Below, piece after piece: positions 46,189 through 57,741 of a DNA stretch of 64,000 nucleotides. The stretch comes from Chryseobacterium jejuense (GTDB lineage: Bacteria; Bacteroidota; Bacteroidia; Flavobacteriales; Weeksellaceae), in the NCBI RefSeq assembly GCF_017877355.1, contig NZ_JAGIPR010000002.1:186001-250000 (forward strand), given 5' to 3'. The notes under the pieces were generated by a model that was not told the origin of the DNA, did no database searches, and saw nothing but the letters and a program-made list of their open reading frames with translations. The number at the start of each line of letters is the position of its first letter. The first letter of the stretch is position 1. A program made the translations under genes and the position numbers.

Positions 46189-46725
46189 TTATTCAAATAA
46201 CAATTTTTTTATAAAGTCTATTTTTTGGTAAGTGATGATGGTATCATCTACTTCAATTCTTTCCACATGATCTTGTGAGCGGCCTGCAACATATCCGGTT
46301 TTATCACCATTAATTATTAAAAACTCTTCGCCACCACAGGTCTTAAATGTGAAAATACCAATATAAAAAGGGATGGTTTTAAATTTGTTAAGACATTCAT
46401 TCAAAAAGGAAAAATCAATATGGTTTGAAACAAATTGTTTTTCAAGCGGAGAATATTCGTAATTCCCTTCATTCAGCATATTTTGAAGTATTTTGGAATC
46501 AGTCTTTACACTTATACTTTGAGTAATAACAAATTCTACAAATTCCTTTGTATAGAATATCTTAAAATCGTCAGCATTTTTAAGCGCCTGATAGTAAATA
46601 TTGGTCGATTCATCAGAAAATCGGACAAAATAGTTTTGTATGATTTGAGGAATTGTAATTCCATACTGAGCTTGTATGTGATCACAATGACTGATGAAAG
46701 TTTTATTCTGGTTCATTAATTCCAC
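46189..46725 (-). CDS. Unknown protein of the RlaP operon, paralogue 2
   Basis: A 178-residue cytosolic protein. It is distantly similar to the next gene upstream (46729-47367) along most of its length: a helix with IPQIIQNYF vs VPLSVIETF, an FKIFYTKEFVEFVITQ vs FIIFYTEAFIEWIVTR block, YEYSPLEKQFVSNHIDFSFLNECLNKFK vs YEYRMKEKYFDRTNPDFEFINKCYEEFK. No known domain is recognised. The pair lies between two nucleotidyltransferases, with 3- and 5-bp gaps. Confidence 0.75.
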   Translation of the reverse strand: MELMNQNKTFISHCDHIQAQYGITIPQIIQNYFVRFSDESTNIYYQALKNADDFKIFYTKEFVEFVITQSISVKTDSKILQNMLNEGNYEYSPLEKQFVSNHIDFSFLNECLNKFKTIPFYIGIFTFKTCGGEEFLIINGDKTGYVAGRSQDHVERIEVDDTIITYQKIDFIKKLLFE

Positions 46726-46728
46726 TTT

Positions 46729-47367
46729 TTAATAAGGATATTGTTCTTTTCTTTCTAAAATTCCTCTGATAACTTCCTGCAAAGGTCTAGGTTGTGTAAG
46801 AACTTTATATTTTATCCCTTTTGTTGTTTGATAAGATGATATGCAGTCTGCCACATTGCCCTTTTCTTCATTATTGAGAACCAGATGATCATAATGCCCT
46901 AGGTCCATAGTCATGGTTAATTCCTGACCGGACTTTTTGAACTCTTCATAACATTTGTTGATGAACTCAAAATCAGGGTTAGTTCTATCAAAATACTTTT
47001 CTTTCATACGATATTCATAAATAGCTTCATTAAGCTGCTCTGACAATTCAGTCAAATCGGCATCGGGTCCATGAAGTTCTTGGTATCGGGTAACGATCCA
47101 TTCAATAAAGGCCTCTGTATAGAAAATGATAAAACTATCATCATCCACATGCCAAAAAATACTATAATAATAATTGTGTTTAGGCAGATCATACTTTTTG
47201 AAAGTTTCAATCACTGATAGAGGGACTTCAAGCCCTATTTCTTCCTTTAAGAATTGACATCTTTCAATAAATTCATGTATTTTTTCTTCCTCTTGAGGAA
47301 TTGTTTTTTCAGTTTTTTTTTGAGGGATCTGGGTATCCTTCTTTTTGAAAAAATTAAGTATTTTCAT
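46729..47367 (-). CDS. Unknown protein of the RlaP operon, paralogue 1
   Basis: A 212-residue protein with a basic N-terminal extension (LNFFKKKDTQIPQKKTEKT) not found in its paralogue at 46189. The central block FIIFYTEAFIEWIVTRYQEL and NPDFEFINKCYEEFKKSG are the shared segments. The C-terminus ends in RPLQEVIRGILERKEQ. It is 11 bp downstream of the RlaP gene at 47379. Function unknown; a substrate adaptor for the nucleotidyltransferases is a possibility. Confidence 0.75.
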   Translation of the reverse strand: MKILNFFKKKDTQIPQKKTEKTIPQEEEKIHEFIERCQFLKEEIGLEVPLSVIETFKKYDLPKHNYYYSIFWHVDDDSFIIFYTEAFIEWIVTRYQELHGPDADLTELSEQLNEAIYEYRMKEKYFDRTNPDFEFINKCYEEFKKSGQELTMTMDLGHYDHLVLNNEEKGNVADCISSYQTTKGIKYKVLTQPRPLQEVIRGILERKEQYPY

Positions 47368-47378
47368 TTTGTCTTTCT

Positions 47379-48183
<805 letters not shown>

Positions 48184-48216
48184 GTTGTTTTGAGTTTGAT
48201 AGTGGAAGATTTTTAG

Positions 48217-49404
<1,188 letters not shown>

Positions 49405-50187
49405 ATGAAGACCATAAAGAATGAACTGATCTACTTTGCAACGGCACTCATGTTCTTTACCAGAATTCCGGTTCCGTTCACGATTCCCTACTCAGGAGAG
49501 ATCATGAATAAATCTCAGAAATACTTTGCATGGGTCGGTCTTTTGGTAGGATTGATAAATGCAGGGATTTTATATCTTTCTACTCAGCTTTTTAATCTGG
49601 AAATAGGAATTGTACTGATGATGATAAGCAGTGTTCTCCTAACCGGAGCATTCCATGAGGATGGTTTTACAGATATGTGCGACAGTTTCGGAGGCGGATA
49701 TGGAAAAGAGAAGATCCTTACCATCATGAAAGACAGCAGGGTAGGAGCTTATGGAACTATTGGAATTATTTTATTATTTGCTTTAAAATTTCTCAGTATT
49801 CAGGCTTTGGGAGCTGTTGATCTGATGAAGACTTTGGGGATTATTATCCTGGCACATACTTCAAGCCGTTTTATTTCAGGAACGATGATCTATACCCATC
49901 AGTATGTGACGGATATTGACGTTAGCAAATCAAAACCTTTGGCGAATAAACCTTTGGATAGAATGGCTTTATTGGTTGGCTTTATCAGTGTTTTACTTTC
50001 CTTTGTTCTAATTCCTGATTGGAGATTAGTGCTGGCTTTTGCATTGGCTTATTTAGGGAAAATCTGTATGGGCTGGTATTTTAAAAAGCATATCGGCGGT
50101 TACACCGGAGACTGTCTGGGAGCTGTACAACAGGTCACAGAAGTATTATTTTACTTAGGAACAATGATTATATGGAAATTCATCTGA
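49405..50187 (+). CDS. cobS: Adenosylcobinamide-GDP ribazoletransferase
   Basis: A 260-residue integral membrane protein with several hydrophobic helices and the CobS signature: FFTRIPVPF at the N-terminus and FHEDGFTDMCDSFGGGYGKEKILTIMKDSRVGAYG with the metal-binding acidic residues, ending GYTGDCLGAVQQVTEVLFYL. It joins adenosylcobinamide-GDP to alpha-ribazole. It follows cobT directly and overlaps the phosphatase gene by 16 bp. Confidence 0.94.
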   Translation: MKTIKNELIYFATALMFFTRIPVPFTIPYSGEIMNKSQKYFAWVGLLVGLINAGILYLSTQLFNLEIGIVLMMISSVLLTGAFHEDGFTDMCDSFGGGYGKEKILTIMKDSRVGAYGTIGIILLFALKFLSIQALGAVDLMKTLGIIILAHTSSRFISGTMIYTHQYVTDIDVSKSKPLANKPLDRMALLVGFISVLLSFVLIPDWRLVLAFALAYLGKICMGWYFKKHIGGYTGDCLGAVQQVTEVLFYLGTMIIWKFI

Positions 50188-50726
50188 TTCGTCATACGGC
50201 TGTAGATAATCCAGAAAATCTGTGTTATGGATTTGCCGAAATACTCTTACGAAAGGAATATCCGGAAGATTTTGAAAGCTTGGATCTGGATAACGATTTT
50301 AACTTAGTAATTTCAAGTCCGGCGCAGCGTTGCTGTCTTTTGGCGGAATATTTCAAGTTTAATTATTCAACTGATGAGAGACTTCGGGAAATGAATTTCG
50401 GAAACTGGGAGCTGCAGAAATGGACGGAAATTCCCGAGGAAGAAATCAATCCATGGTATAAAGATTTTATCAATGTTAAAGCTTCAGGCGGAGAAAATCT
50501 CCTTGAAATGCAAACGCGTGTCCTTAGTTTTTGGAATGAATTAATTACTAAAAAAGATGTAGAAAAAGTTCTGATTATTGCCCACGCTGGGGTAATTCGT
50601 CTGATTTTGCATTCAATACTGCAGTTTCCGCTAGAAAATATGTTCAGCATTCAGATTGATTATGGTAAGAAAGTGATTATTCAAGTGAAAGATGGAATTT
50701 TTTCTGTTGTAAATGTGAATATATGA
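50172..50726 (+). CDS. cobC: Alpha-ribazole phosphatase-type histidine phosphatase
   Basis: A 184-residue histidine phosphatase: catalytic IHLIRHTAV near the start, SSPAQRC, LREMNFGNWE and the second active His in IIAHAGVIR. The operon position after cobT and cobS supports alpha-ribazole 5'-phosphate as substrate. It overlaps cobS by 16 bp, so translation is coupled. Confidence 0.87.
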   Translation: MEIHLIRHTAVDNPENLCYGFAEILLRKEYPEDFESLDLDNDFNLVISSPAQRCCLLAEYFKFNYSTDERLREMNFGNWELQKWTEIPEEEINPWYKDFINVKASGGENLLEMQTRVLSFWNELITKKDVEKVLIIAHAGVIRLILHSILQFPLENMFSIQIDYGKKVIIQVKDGIFSVVNVNI

Positions 50727-50802
50727 CAAACAGTGGTTTTAAAAATAAATCTGCGTTATCTGCAAAATCAGCGAGAGATAAAATAAAATCATCAGCTAAA
50801 AT

Positions 50803-50840
50803 AAAAGCGCCATTCAAAATTTTTGAACAGCGCATTTTTA
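50803..50840. terminator. Bidirectional terminator between cobC and the RNA-repair gene
   Basis: GCGC/GCGC and TTCAAAA/TTTTGAA arms form a nested stem (two internal mismatches), A-rich before and T-rich after. It serves the convergent cobC and 597-residue-protein genes. Confidence 0.75.
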
Positions 50841-52601
50841 TTTAAAAACTTTAATAAAGCTATCTTTTTCCAGACTCTCCAGAGAGAAGTCGAAATCAGC
50901 TTCTGCTCTTTCTGTCGTAATCTCTGCTCCCAGCTCTTTGATAAGCTCATTGAAGGACATTGCTTCATACCATTGCTGATACAATGCACTGGTTGCCATT
51001 ACAGATACTTCCGTATTTCCTGAAACATGAGAATGACCCGCTCCGAAATTCAACAGTACGAAACATTGTTTTTCGCTTTTTGGCAGCAGCATTCCCAGAA
51101 TCATTTGCTTTTGGACAGAATTACATCTGACTTCTGCAAAGAGATGGTTAGGATTCATCATATAATCATAAGAAATGTTGTCTCCTTTTCCGATAACGAT
51201 TTTATATCCACAGTTGGCATCTCCGCTGAAAACGTTGTTCATTACAAGCGTTGGAGTACTCAGACCTTTATTGGCATAAAGATATTCAACAGCACCGTTA
51301 GGAGCAGAAGTCATATCTCCGGAATACATCAATTGTCCCTCACCATAATTATAAGCGGCATTCCAACCTATTTTTCCGGCGATATTCAATCCGGAAAGGT
51401 CCAAGTCATGAGCGCCCCATTGATCTTCCCAATAGACACCAACGGCTAGTCTATCTCCATAAAAACGGGTTCCGGTAGGAATGTTTCCAACAAACATTTT
51501 TTCAGAAGTTGGGAGTGCAAATTCTATATTCTCGGGAAAATAGAATTTCTTTCCGGAAATATTTTCATACTTCAGTTTCAGAAAATCTAAAATAAATTCA
51601 TAGTTGAATTGATTCACATACGTTTCCTTACCTTTTTTAACCCATGATTTTCCGTTTCTGATTCTGTACACAAAAGTATCCTGACCATACATTCTTGAGT
51701 AACATGCTGACAATGCTTTAAACAATGCAAACGGTGTTGCATTTTCCAGCCAATGCCAATCGCTGTTTTCCAGCAAAGTATTGGTAGCATTATTCAATGG
51801 GTTTGAAATTAATGGCTTATGATGTACTTTAGACAGCTTCGAAATTTTATTAATCGTTTTCGGAGCTCTGTTTTTATAAGCCAGAAATAACGGCTTAAAT
51901 CTGTTGAAAATTTCTGCCAGTTTTTCCATCCCAAAGCTTTCGAACAGATAGGTTGGGTTGAACTTACTCTGCTTAATTAAACCTATCAATTCATCATTTT
52001 TGATTAAAAGTGTTGTCTGGGTTGTCTTATAAATCACATAACGGAAAAACTCAACAGGATTTTCAGGATAAATGTCGTATAGATCAGCTATTTTTATAAT
52101 GGCTTCTTTATTTCTGATATTTTCCTTTCCTGTAAAATCATATTCCAGTTCCGTATGCAGAATATACAGCAAATCATCAATTGTTTCTTCTTTTAAAGCA
52201 ATTCCGGATTTCAATAGAGAAAGACATTTTTCCTGCATTTCTTCTACGGTATAAGCCTTTATTACTTTAAAAATCAACTTCATATCAGGAATATTCAATA
52301 TTTCTGTAGGAATATAAATTTCACTCTGAAAATTACTTCCATAGGTTGAAATATAGTGTTGAATCTGTTCAAACAACAAGTCAATTCTGGAAGTGTTTTT
52401 TATTTTCTCCCAAGACTTATGGAACGTTTTATTCAAATCATTTCCATTCAGCTTTTCTTTTGAATAATAGGAGATGATTTCTTTTTTTGCCCAAACTGCA
52501 TTAGGTTCAATAATAAAACCGCCATTAGAAATAAATGGCTCTGCATTCGATTCTTTGGCTAGTACAGCATTGAATAATTGTAGTGTTTTCATTGTTTTCA
52601 T
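50838..52601 (-). CDS. Unknown helical protein of the rtcB operon
   Basis: The frame starts at 52631, but Met at 52601 (MKTMKTLQLFNAVLAKES) is a better start; 52592 is also possible. The first about 330 residues look like an all-helical repeat region; the last about 250 are beta-rich, with GVYWEDQWGAHDLDLSGLNIAGKIGWNAAYN and LMYSGDMTSAPNGAVEYLY. The DLDLS...YSGDMT pattern faintly recalls TerD-like folds. It is not a recognisable TROVE/Ro60 protein, yet it occupies the place that Ro60 has beside Y RNAs and RtcB in the Salmonella rsr-yrlBA-rtcBA operon. It lies downstream of the tRNA-like gene and rtcB on the same strand. Confidence 0.75.
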   Translation of the reverse strand: MKTMKTLQLFNAVLAKESNAEPFISNGGFIIEPNAVWAKKEIISYYSKEKLNGNDLNKTFHKSWEKIKNTSRIDLLFEQIQHYISTYGSNFQSEIYIPTEILNIPDMKLIFKVIKAYTVEEMQEKCLSLLKSGIALKEETIDDLLYILHTELEYDFTGKENIRNKEAIIKIADLYDIYPENPVEFFRYVIYKTTQTTLLIKNDELIGLIKQSKFNPTYLFESFGMEKLAEIFNRFKPLFLAYKNRAPKTINKISKLSKVHHKPLISNPLNNATNTLLENSDWHWLENATPFALFKALSACYSRMYGQDTFVYRIRNGKSWVKKGKETYVNQFNYEFILDFLKLKYENISGKKFYFPENIEFALPTSEKMFVGNIPTGTRFYGDRLAVGVYWEDQWGAHDLDLSGLNIAGKIGWNAAYNYGEGQLMYSGDMTSAPNGAVEYLYANKGLSTPTLVMNNVFSGDANCGYKIVIGKGDNISYDYMMNPNHLFAEVRCNSVQKQMILGMLLPKSEKQCFVLLNFGAGHSHVSGNTEVSVMATSALYQQWYEAMSFNELIKELGAEITTERAEADFDFSLESLEKDSFIKVFK

Positions 52602-52644
52602 TTTAAAAAAATAAGTGAGGAGTATGTTCATTAAAAGTGAAGGG

Positions 52645-52787
52645 TATAGGAACTCCTTTTACCTATAGTTTTATAAAAGCGGGGAGTAATTTATCCGAAA
52701 AATATAGGAACTCCCTTTGCCTTATAATTTGTAAAAAGGCGGAAAGTATTTCTAACATATAGGAACTTTCTTTGCCTGAAATTTTAT
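52645..52787. repeat. Three copies of a palindromic hairpin repeat
   Basis: Copies begin at about 52645, 52703 and 52758 with TATAGGAACT, followed by a CTTTTACCT- or CTTTGCCT-type part. In the first two copies a loop and a GCGGGGAGTAATTT- or GGCGGAAAGTATTTC-type arm complete the hairpin; the third is cut short where the tRNA-like gene ends. Unit length is about 45-55 bp. A fourth copy (52832-52870) lies inside the tRNA-like gene. Copies differ by several bases, so they are not a very recent array. Confidence 0.7.
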
Positions 52788-52789
52788 TG

Positions 52790-52897
52790 AGGAGCAGACA
52801 GGGCTCGAACCTGTGACACACAATTGGGATTCATAGGAACTTTATTTGCCTGCAGCGAAAAGTAATTTTGTTGCTCTACCATCTGAGCTACTGCTCC
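52790..52897 (-). ncRNA. tRNA-like RNA with an enlarged hairpin replacing the anticodon arm
   Basis: On the minus strand: acceptor GGAGCAG/CTGCTCC (7 bp perfect), D arm GCTC-AGATGGTA-GAGC, T arm ACAGG-TTCGAGC-CCTGT and discriminator T, all canonical. Between D and T arms there are about 57 nt rather than 22. They hold ACAA/TTGT pairing at the base, then a hairpin ACTTT...AAAGT with GC/GC that is a copy of the nearby repeats, and no proper anticodon loop. The gene is 108 nt. It lies 125 bp after rtcB in the same direction. It may be a damaged tRNA (repeat insertion) or a dedicated tRNA-like RNA. Confidence 0.75.
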
Positions 52898-52974
52898 TGC
52901 CTTTATGAAAAAAGTTTTCATGAACCTTACAGGCTTTTACACCCGCAAGGCTTGGTCATTAGTTTTTTTAACAA

Positions 52975-53002
52975 CCTTATAGATTTTCAAAAACCTATAA
53001 GG
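52975..53002 (-). terminator. Hairpin after rtcB
   Basis: CCTTATAG and CTATAAGG form a perfect 8-bp stem with a 12-nt loop, 21-48 bp past the rtcB stop. There is no clear T run, so it may be a processing structure instead of a terminator. Confidence 0.45.
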
Positions 53003-53022
53003 GGTACTATTAAAGTTATCAA

Positions 53023-54540
<1,518 letters not shown>

Positions 54541-54569
54541 TTAAGTAAAGAAAATTAAAACTTACAACT

Positions 54570-54905
54570 ATGATGTTATTAGAACAATTAAAGCACTTTC
54601 CTGAAACCGTTCAATTCAATGATGTGATTGCTTATATAGATGCCAACTACGATTTTACTCCTACAGCATTCAAAAACGGAAATACAAGAAATGAAGAAGG
54701 GCAGAATAACGGTTCATGTAAAATATTCGGTTTTGCTTCTTACCACGGCCTGACCAAAGAAGAAACGCTTCCGCTTTTCGGAGAATTTTACAGAGAAGAT
54801 GTTCTTAAAAAACCTAATGGAACAGATCATCAAAATATCAGAAACTTCATGGAATTCGGATGGGATGGATTAATCTTTGAGGGAAATCCATTGAAGGAGA
54901 AATAG
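54570..54905 (+). CDS. HopJ type III effector family protein
   Basis: A 111-residue protein matching the HopJ family: FNDVIAYIDANYDFTPTAFKNG, EEGQNNGSCKIFGFAS, KEETLPLFGEFYREDVL, GTDHQNIRNFMEFGWDGLIF. The name comes from a Pseudomonas effector, but many homologues are in free-living bacteria lacking type III secretion, and this one has no secretion signal. It starts divergently from rtcB and is 23 bp before the WYL gene, so it probably shares that operon. Function unknown. Confidence 0.85.
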   Translation: MMLLEQLKHFPETVQFNDVIAYIDANYDFTPTAFKNGNTRNEEGQNNGSCKIFGFASYHGLTKEETLPLFGEFYREDVLKKPNGTDHQNIRNFMEFGWDGLIFEGNPLKEK

Positions 54906-54928
54906 GTTTTTAAGTTAAAATAATCATT

Positions 54929-55948
54929 ATGTCATCTAATAAAAACGCTCTGATCCGCTATAAAACATTAGATAAATGTCTCAAAAACAAATACCGGAAG
55001 TATACGCTGGAAGATCTCATTGATGAGTGTTCCGAAGCTTTGTTTGAATTTGAAGGCAAGGAGTCTTATGTGAGCAAAAGAACTATTCAGCTGGACCTTC
55101 AGAATATGCGGAGTGAAAAGTTCGGGTATGAAGCTCCAATTGAAGTGTATGAAAGAAAATATTACCGGTACAGCGATCCGGAATACAGCATTCATAATAT
55201 TTCCGTGAATGAAAGCGATCTGAAGGCGATGAATAATGCTGTGCAGATCCTGAAACAGTTTAAAGACTTTTCAATGTTTAAAGAAATGAACGGTGTGATT
55301 CAGAAATTGGAGGATTCTATCCATTCTACCAGCCAGAAATCCATTATTCATTTGGATAAAAATGAACAGTTGAAGGGGTTGGAGCATATTGATATCCTGT
55401 ATGAAAGTGTACTTAATAAAAAAGTATTGAAGATTTTATACAAAAGTTTTACGGCAAGAGAATCCAGTGTGTATACAGTTCATCCGCAACTGTTGAAGGA
55501 ATATAACAACCGTTGGTTTCTGATTTGTCTTTACAAACAAAAAATGTATAATCTTGCATTGGATAGAATGGAAAGTATTGAAGTGGATGAGAAAGCTTCC
55601 TATATTGACAGGAATCTGGATGGTGATGATTATTTTAAAGATATTGTAGGTGTTACCGTTGCAGAATCTATAGTTCCTAAGAACGTAGTTTTTTTTGTAG
55701 ATGCAGCGAATGCTCCTTATGTGAAAACAAAACCGCTGCATAAAAGCCAGGAAATTATAAGTGAAACAAAAGAAGGAACTCTTTTTAAAATCTGTGTACA
55801 GATCAACTATGAATTAGAAAGACTGCTGCTGGGCTTTGGAGACTCTCTGGTGGTACATAAACCTCATAAATTAAGATTGAGAATGGAAGAAAAATTCAAA
55901 GCTGGAAGTAAAAATTATCAGGAGTTGATAATTCCTGAAAAAAACTAG
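54929..55948 (+). CDS. WYL-domain transcriptional regulator
   Basis: A 339-residue protein with an N-terminal winged helix (YRKYTLEDLIDECSEALFEFEGKESYVSKRTIQLDLQNMR) and a WYL sensor domain (about 155-250; VLKILYKSFTARESSVYTVHPQLLKEYNNRWFLICL, LALDRMESIEV), then a C-terminal WCX-like part. WYL domains sense nucleic acids or nucleotides. Its gene is divergent from rtcB with HopJ between, a good place for a regulator of RNA repair, comparable in role to RtcR of E. coli though unrelated in fold. Confidence 0.87.
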   Translation: MSSNKNALIRYKTLDKCLKNKYRKYTLEDLIDECSEALFEFEGKESYVSKRTIQLDLQNMRSEKFGYEAPIEVYERKYYRYSDPEYSIHNISVNESDLKAMNNAVQILKQFKDFSMFKEMNGVIQKLEDSIHSTSQKSIIHLDKNEQLKGLEHIDILYESVLNKKVLKILYKSFTARESSVYTVHPQLLKEYNNRWFLICLYKQKMYNLALDRMESIEVDEKASYIDRNLDGDDYFKDIVGVTVAESIVPKNVVFFVDAANAPYVKTKPLHKSQEIISETKEGTLFKICVQINYELERLLLGFGDSLVVHKPHKLRLRMEEKFKAGSKNYQELIIPEKN

Positions 55949-56076
55949 TTTTCAAAGGAATTCATAGGTTATTTATGGATTTAATCTACTATTTGTATGT
56001 AAATTATTTATGGAAAATTTCTCTCTGATTTTTATATTGGCTTGGTAATTGCAGTCACTAGGTACAAAATTACACT

Positions 56077-56214
56077 ATGAAATCAAGAATATTTAAAGCA
56101 CTTATTGCCATTATAGCACCTATAGCGATTGAGTATATCGTTAAAAAAATATCTGAGAAACTTGATAAAAAAGAAGATCAGAAAGAGAAAGAACCAAAGC
56201 AGATTACTGCTTAA
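56077..56214 (+). CDS. Small membrane-anchored protein (45 aa)
   Basis: The short frame encodes a hydrophobic N-terminal segment (about residues 4-22, FKALIAIIAPIAIEYIV) and a very charged Lys/Glu tail (KKISEKLDKKEDQKEKEPKQ). A strong terminator follows within 35 bp, which supports it as a real transcript. I do not recognise a family; it resembles other single-helix Chryseobacterium proteins of unknown role. Confidence 0.6.
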   Translation: MKSRIFKALIAIIAPIAIEYIVKKISEKLDKKEDQKEKEPKQITA

Positions 56215-56244
56215 ACGCAAAAGTAGTTAAAATTTAAAATTTGA

Positions 56245-56278
56245 AAAGAGACTGTCATATTGGATGGTCTCTTTTTTT
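56245..56278 (+). terminator. Terminator after the 45-residue gene
   Basis: AAAGAGAC and GTCTCTTT form a perfect 8-bp stem around a 14-nt loop, followed by a T run. Confidence 0.75.
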
Positions 56279-56318
56279 GTGGAATGATGAGATGGGCGAG
56301 AAGTTATGGGCATAACCA

Positions 56319-56369
56319 CCCCGTCAAAAATTCTTTGAATTTTTGCCACCCCTCCGGAGGAGGGGAATG
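56319..56369. repeat. Dispersed palindromic intergenic repeat
   Basis: Two small hairpins in tandem: CAAAAATTC-ttt-GAATTTTTG and CCCCTCC-GGAGGGG (with a short centre). No gene is encoded. The second hairpin is GC-rich against its surroundings. Confidence 0.55.
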
Positions 56370-56517
56370 TGCAGTCCTTCAACTGAAATATTTATTGTGA
56401 AATTCAATGAAATCGGAGATTTTTAAAAACTTATGTGTGCATCTCAGCAGCCCTTATTTTAACTTTAAAAATAACTTAAGTGTTAAAAACTTTTGTGGTT
56501 AAATAAATTTTGACAAT

Positions 56518-57702
56518 TTATATGAAGTCATAAACCCCGTTTTTCCATCCCAAAACCTTAGAAGAATCAGCCTTCAGCCAGTTTTTCAAAATGGTAGCGT
56601 AAACTTTTCTGAAATCTTCAGTATAGATCAGATCCCCTTCATTTAAATTCTGTAAATCAGGAAGGTTGTTCAGTAAACCTTTCTTTTTAAGGTTTCCACT
56701 AATGAAAAACATTTGGTTGGCTGTTCCGTGGTCCGTTCCGTTGCTGGCATTTTGAGCCACTCTACGTCCAAATTCAGAGAAAGTCATCAAAAGAATATTA
56801 TTGAATAAGCCGTTGCTTTTCATATCCGCAACAAAGGATTCTACCGCTTCATTAATATCACCGAACAGTTTTTTCTGACGGTCATTCTGGTTCACATGAG
56901 TATCAAAACTTCCAATCGAAAGATAGTAGACTTGGGTATTGATATCTGATTTGATTAAAGAAGCCACTGTTTTAAAATCCTTTCCCAACTGAGAATTAGG
57001 ATAAGTCTGCTCTGTTTTTTTTGCTTTACTTTTATCAAAGATATAGCCTGCATTATTAATGGTAGAACCTAAAGTCTGATAAAGGTAAGAAACCGTTTCG
57101 TCATCGTGATGATGGTCATAAAGTGATTTGAAATATTTCTCCTGACTGGTCTGATATAATCTTTTAGGATCTTTAAAGGCAAAAGCTTTGTTATTTTCTC
57201 CCTTCAGGGCAAGACTCAACATGTCATCTACTTCCAGTGCCTGAGTAGGATGCTCACAACGGTAGCATTCTTCATCTAAAAAGCGGCCCAGCCATCCGGT
57301 ATCCAGAAATTCATCACTTCTGCTGGCGGATTGCCAGATATCCATGCTTCGGAAATGGGATTTATCCGGATTGGGGTAGCCTACATTGTTCATAACGGAA
57401 AGCTCTCCGTTATCAAAAAGTTCTTTAAAATAGGGTAGAGAAGGATTAATTCCCGCTTCATCAGTCAGTGATAAAGAATCCTGAACTGCAAGCGTTTTTC
57501 TTTCCCTGAAATAGATATCGTTTTTTGCAGGTATAATCGTGTTCAACCCATCATTACCGCCTGTAAATTGGAGGACCACCAGAATATTCTGATTGGAATT
57601 CAGAGCTTCATCCAGTGTCATAGCTTTTAAAAAGTTAGGCATTAAGAAGGAAGCTGTGGCCAGTGAACTTATTTTGAGGAATTCTCTTCTTTTGATTAAC
57701 AT
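56518..57702 (-). CDS. DUF1501 domain protein
   Basis: A 394-residue protein with a Tat-like signal (RREFLKISSLATASFLM) and the DUF1501 style: ILVVLQFTGGNDGLNTIIP, HFRSMDIWQSA, LMTFSEFGRRVAQNASNGTDHGTANQMFFI. DUF1501 proteins are related to sulfatase-like hydrolases and are usually encoded next to DUF1800 proteins, as here. It is 39 bp after the DUF1800 gene; the two are one operon. Export is probably through Tat. Confidence 0.92.
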   Translation of the reverse strand: MLIKRREFLKISSLATASFLMPNFLKAMTLDEALNSNQNILVVLQFTGGNDGLNTIIPAKNDIYFRERKTLAVQDSLSLTDEAGINPSLPYFKELFDNGELSVMNNVGYPNPDKSHFRSMDIWQSASRSDEFLDTGWLGRFLDEECYRCEHPTQALEVDDMLSLALKGENNKAFAFKDPKRLYQTSQEKYFKSLYDHHHDDETVSYLYQTLGSTINNAGYIFDKSKAKKTEQTYPNSQLGKDFKTVASLIKSDINTQVYYLSIGSFDTHVNQNDRQKKLFGDINEAVESFVADMKSNGLFNNILLMTFSEFGRRVAQNASNGTDHGTANQMFFISGNLKKKGLLNNLPDLQNLNEGDLIYTEDFRKVYATILKNWLKADSSKVLGWKNGVYDFI

Positions 57703-57741
57703 AGTGTTGGATTTAAGTGTAGGTTACAGGTAACGAATGGT

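Larger units (their letters stand above)
55949..56517. other. Intergenic region with one tiny gene and a dispersed repeat
   Basis: It contains the 45-residue gene at 56077 and its terminator. A repeat follows at about 56319-56369 with arms CAAAAATTC/GAATTTTTG and CCCCTCC/GGAGGGG, a type I recall from Chryseobacterium intergenic regions. Confidence 0.5.

Noticed and set aside
52645..52870. CRISPR array
   Set aside because: Only four diverged units, no constant spacer length, no cas genes, and each unit is itself a palindrome.
52790..52897. Group I intron or archaeal-type intron in the tRNA-like gene
   Set aside because: The extra part is only about 35 nt, far too short for a self-splicing intron; no bulge-helix-bulge motif was seen, and the extra part matches neighbouring repeats.
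54570..54905. Type III secreted effector
   Set aside because: HopJ family by sequence, but no type III genes or secretion signal; the name is historical.
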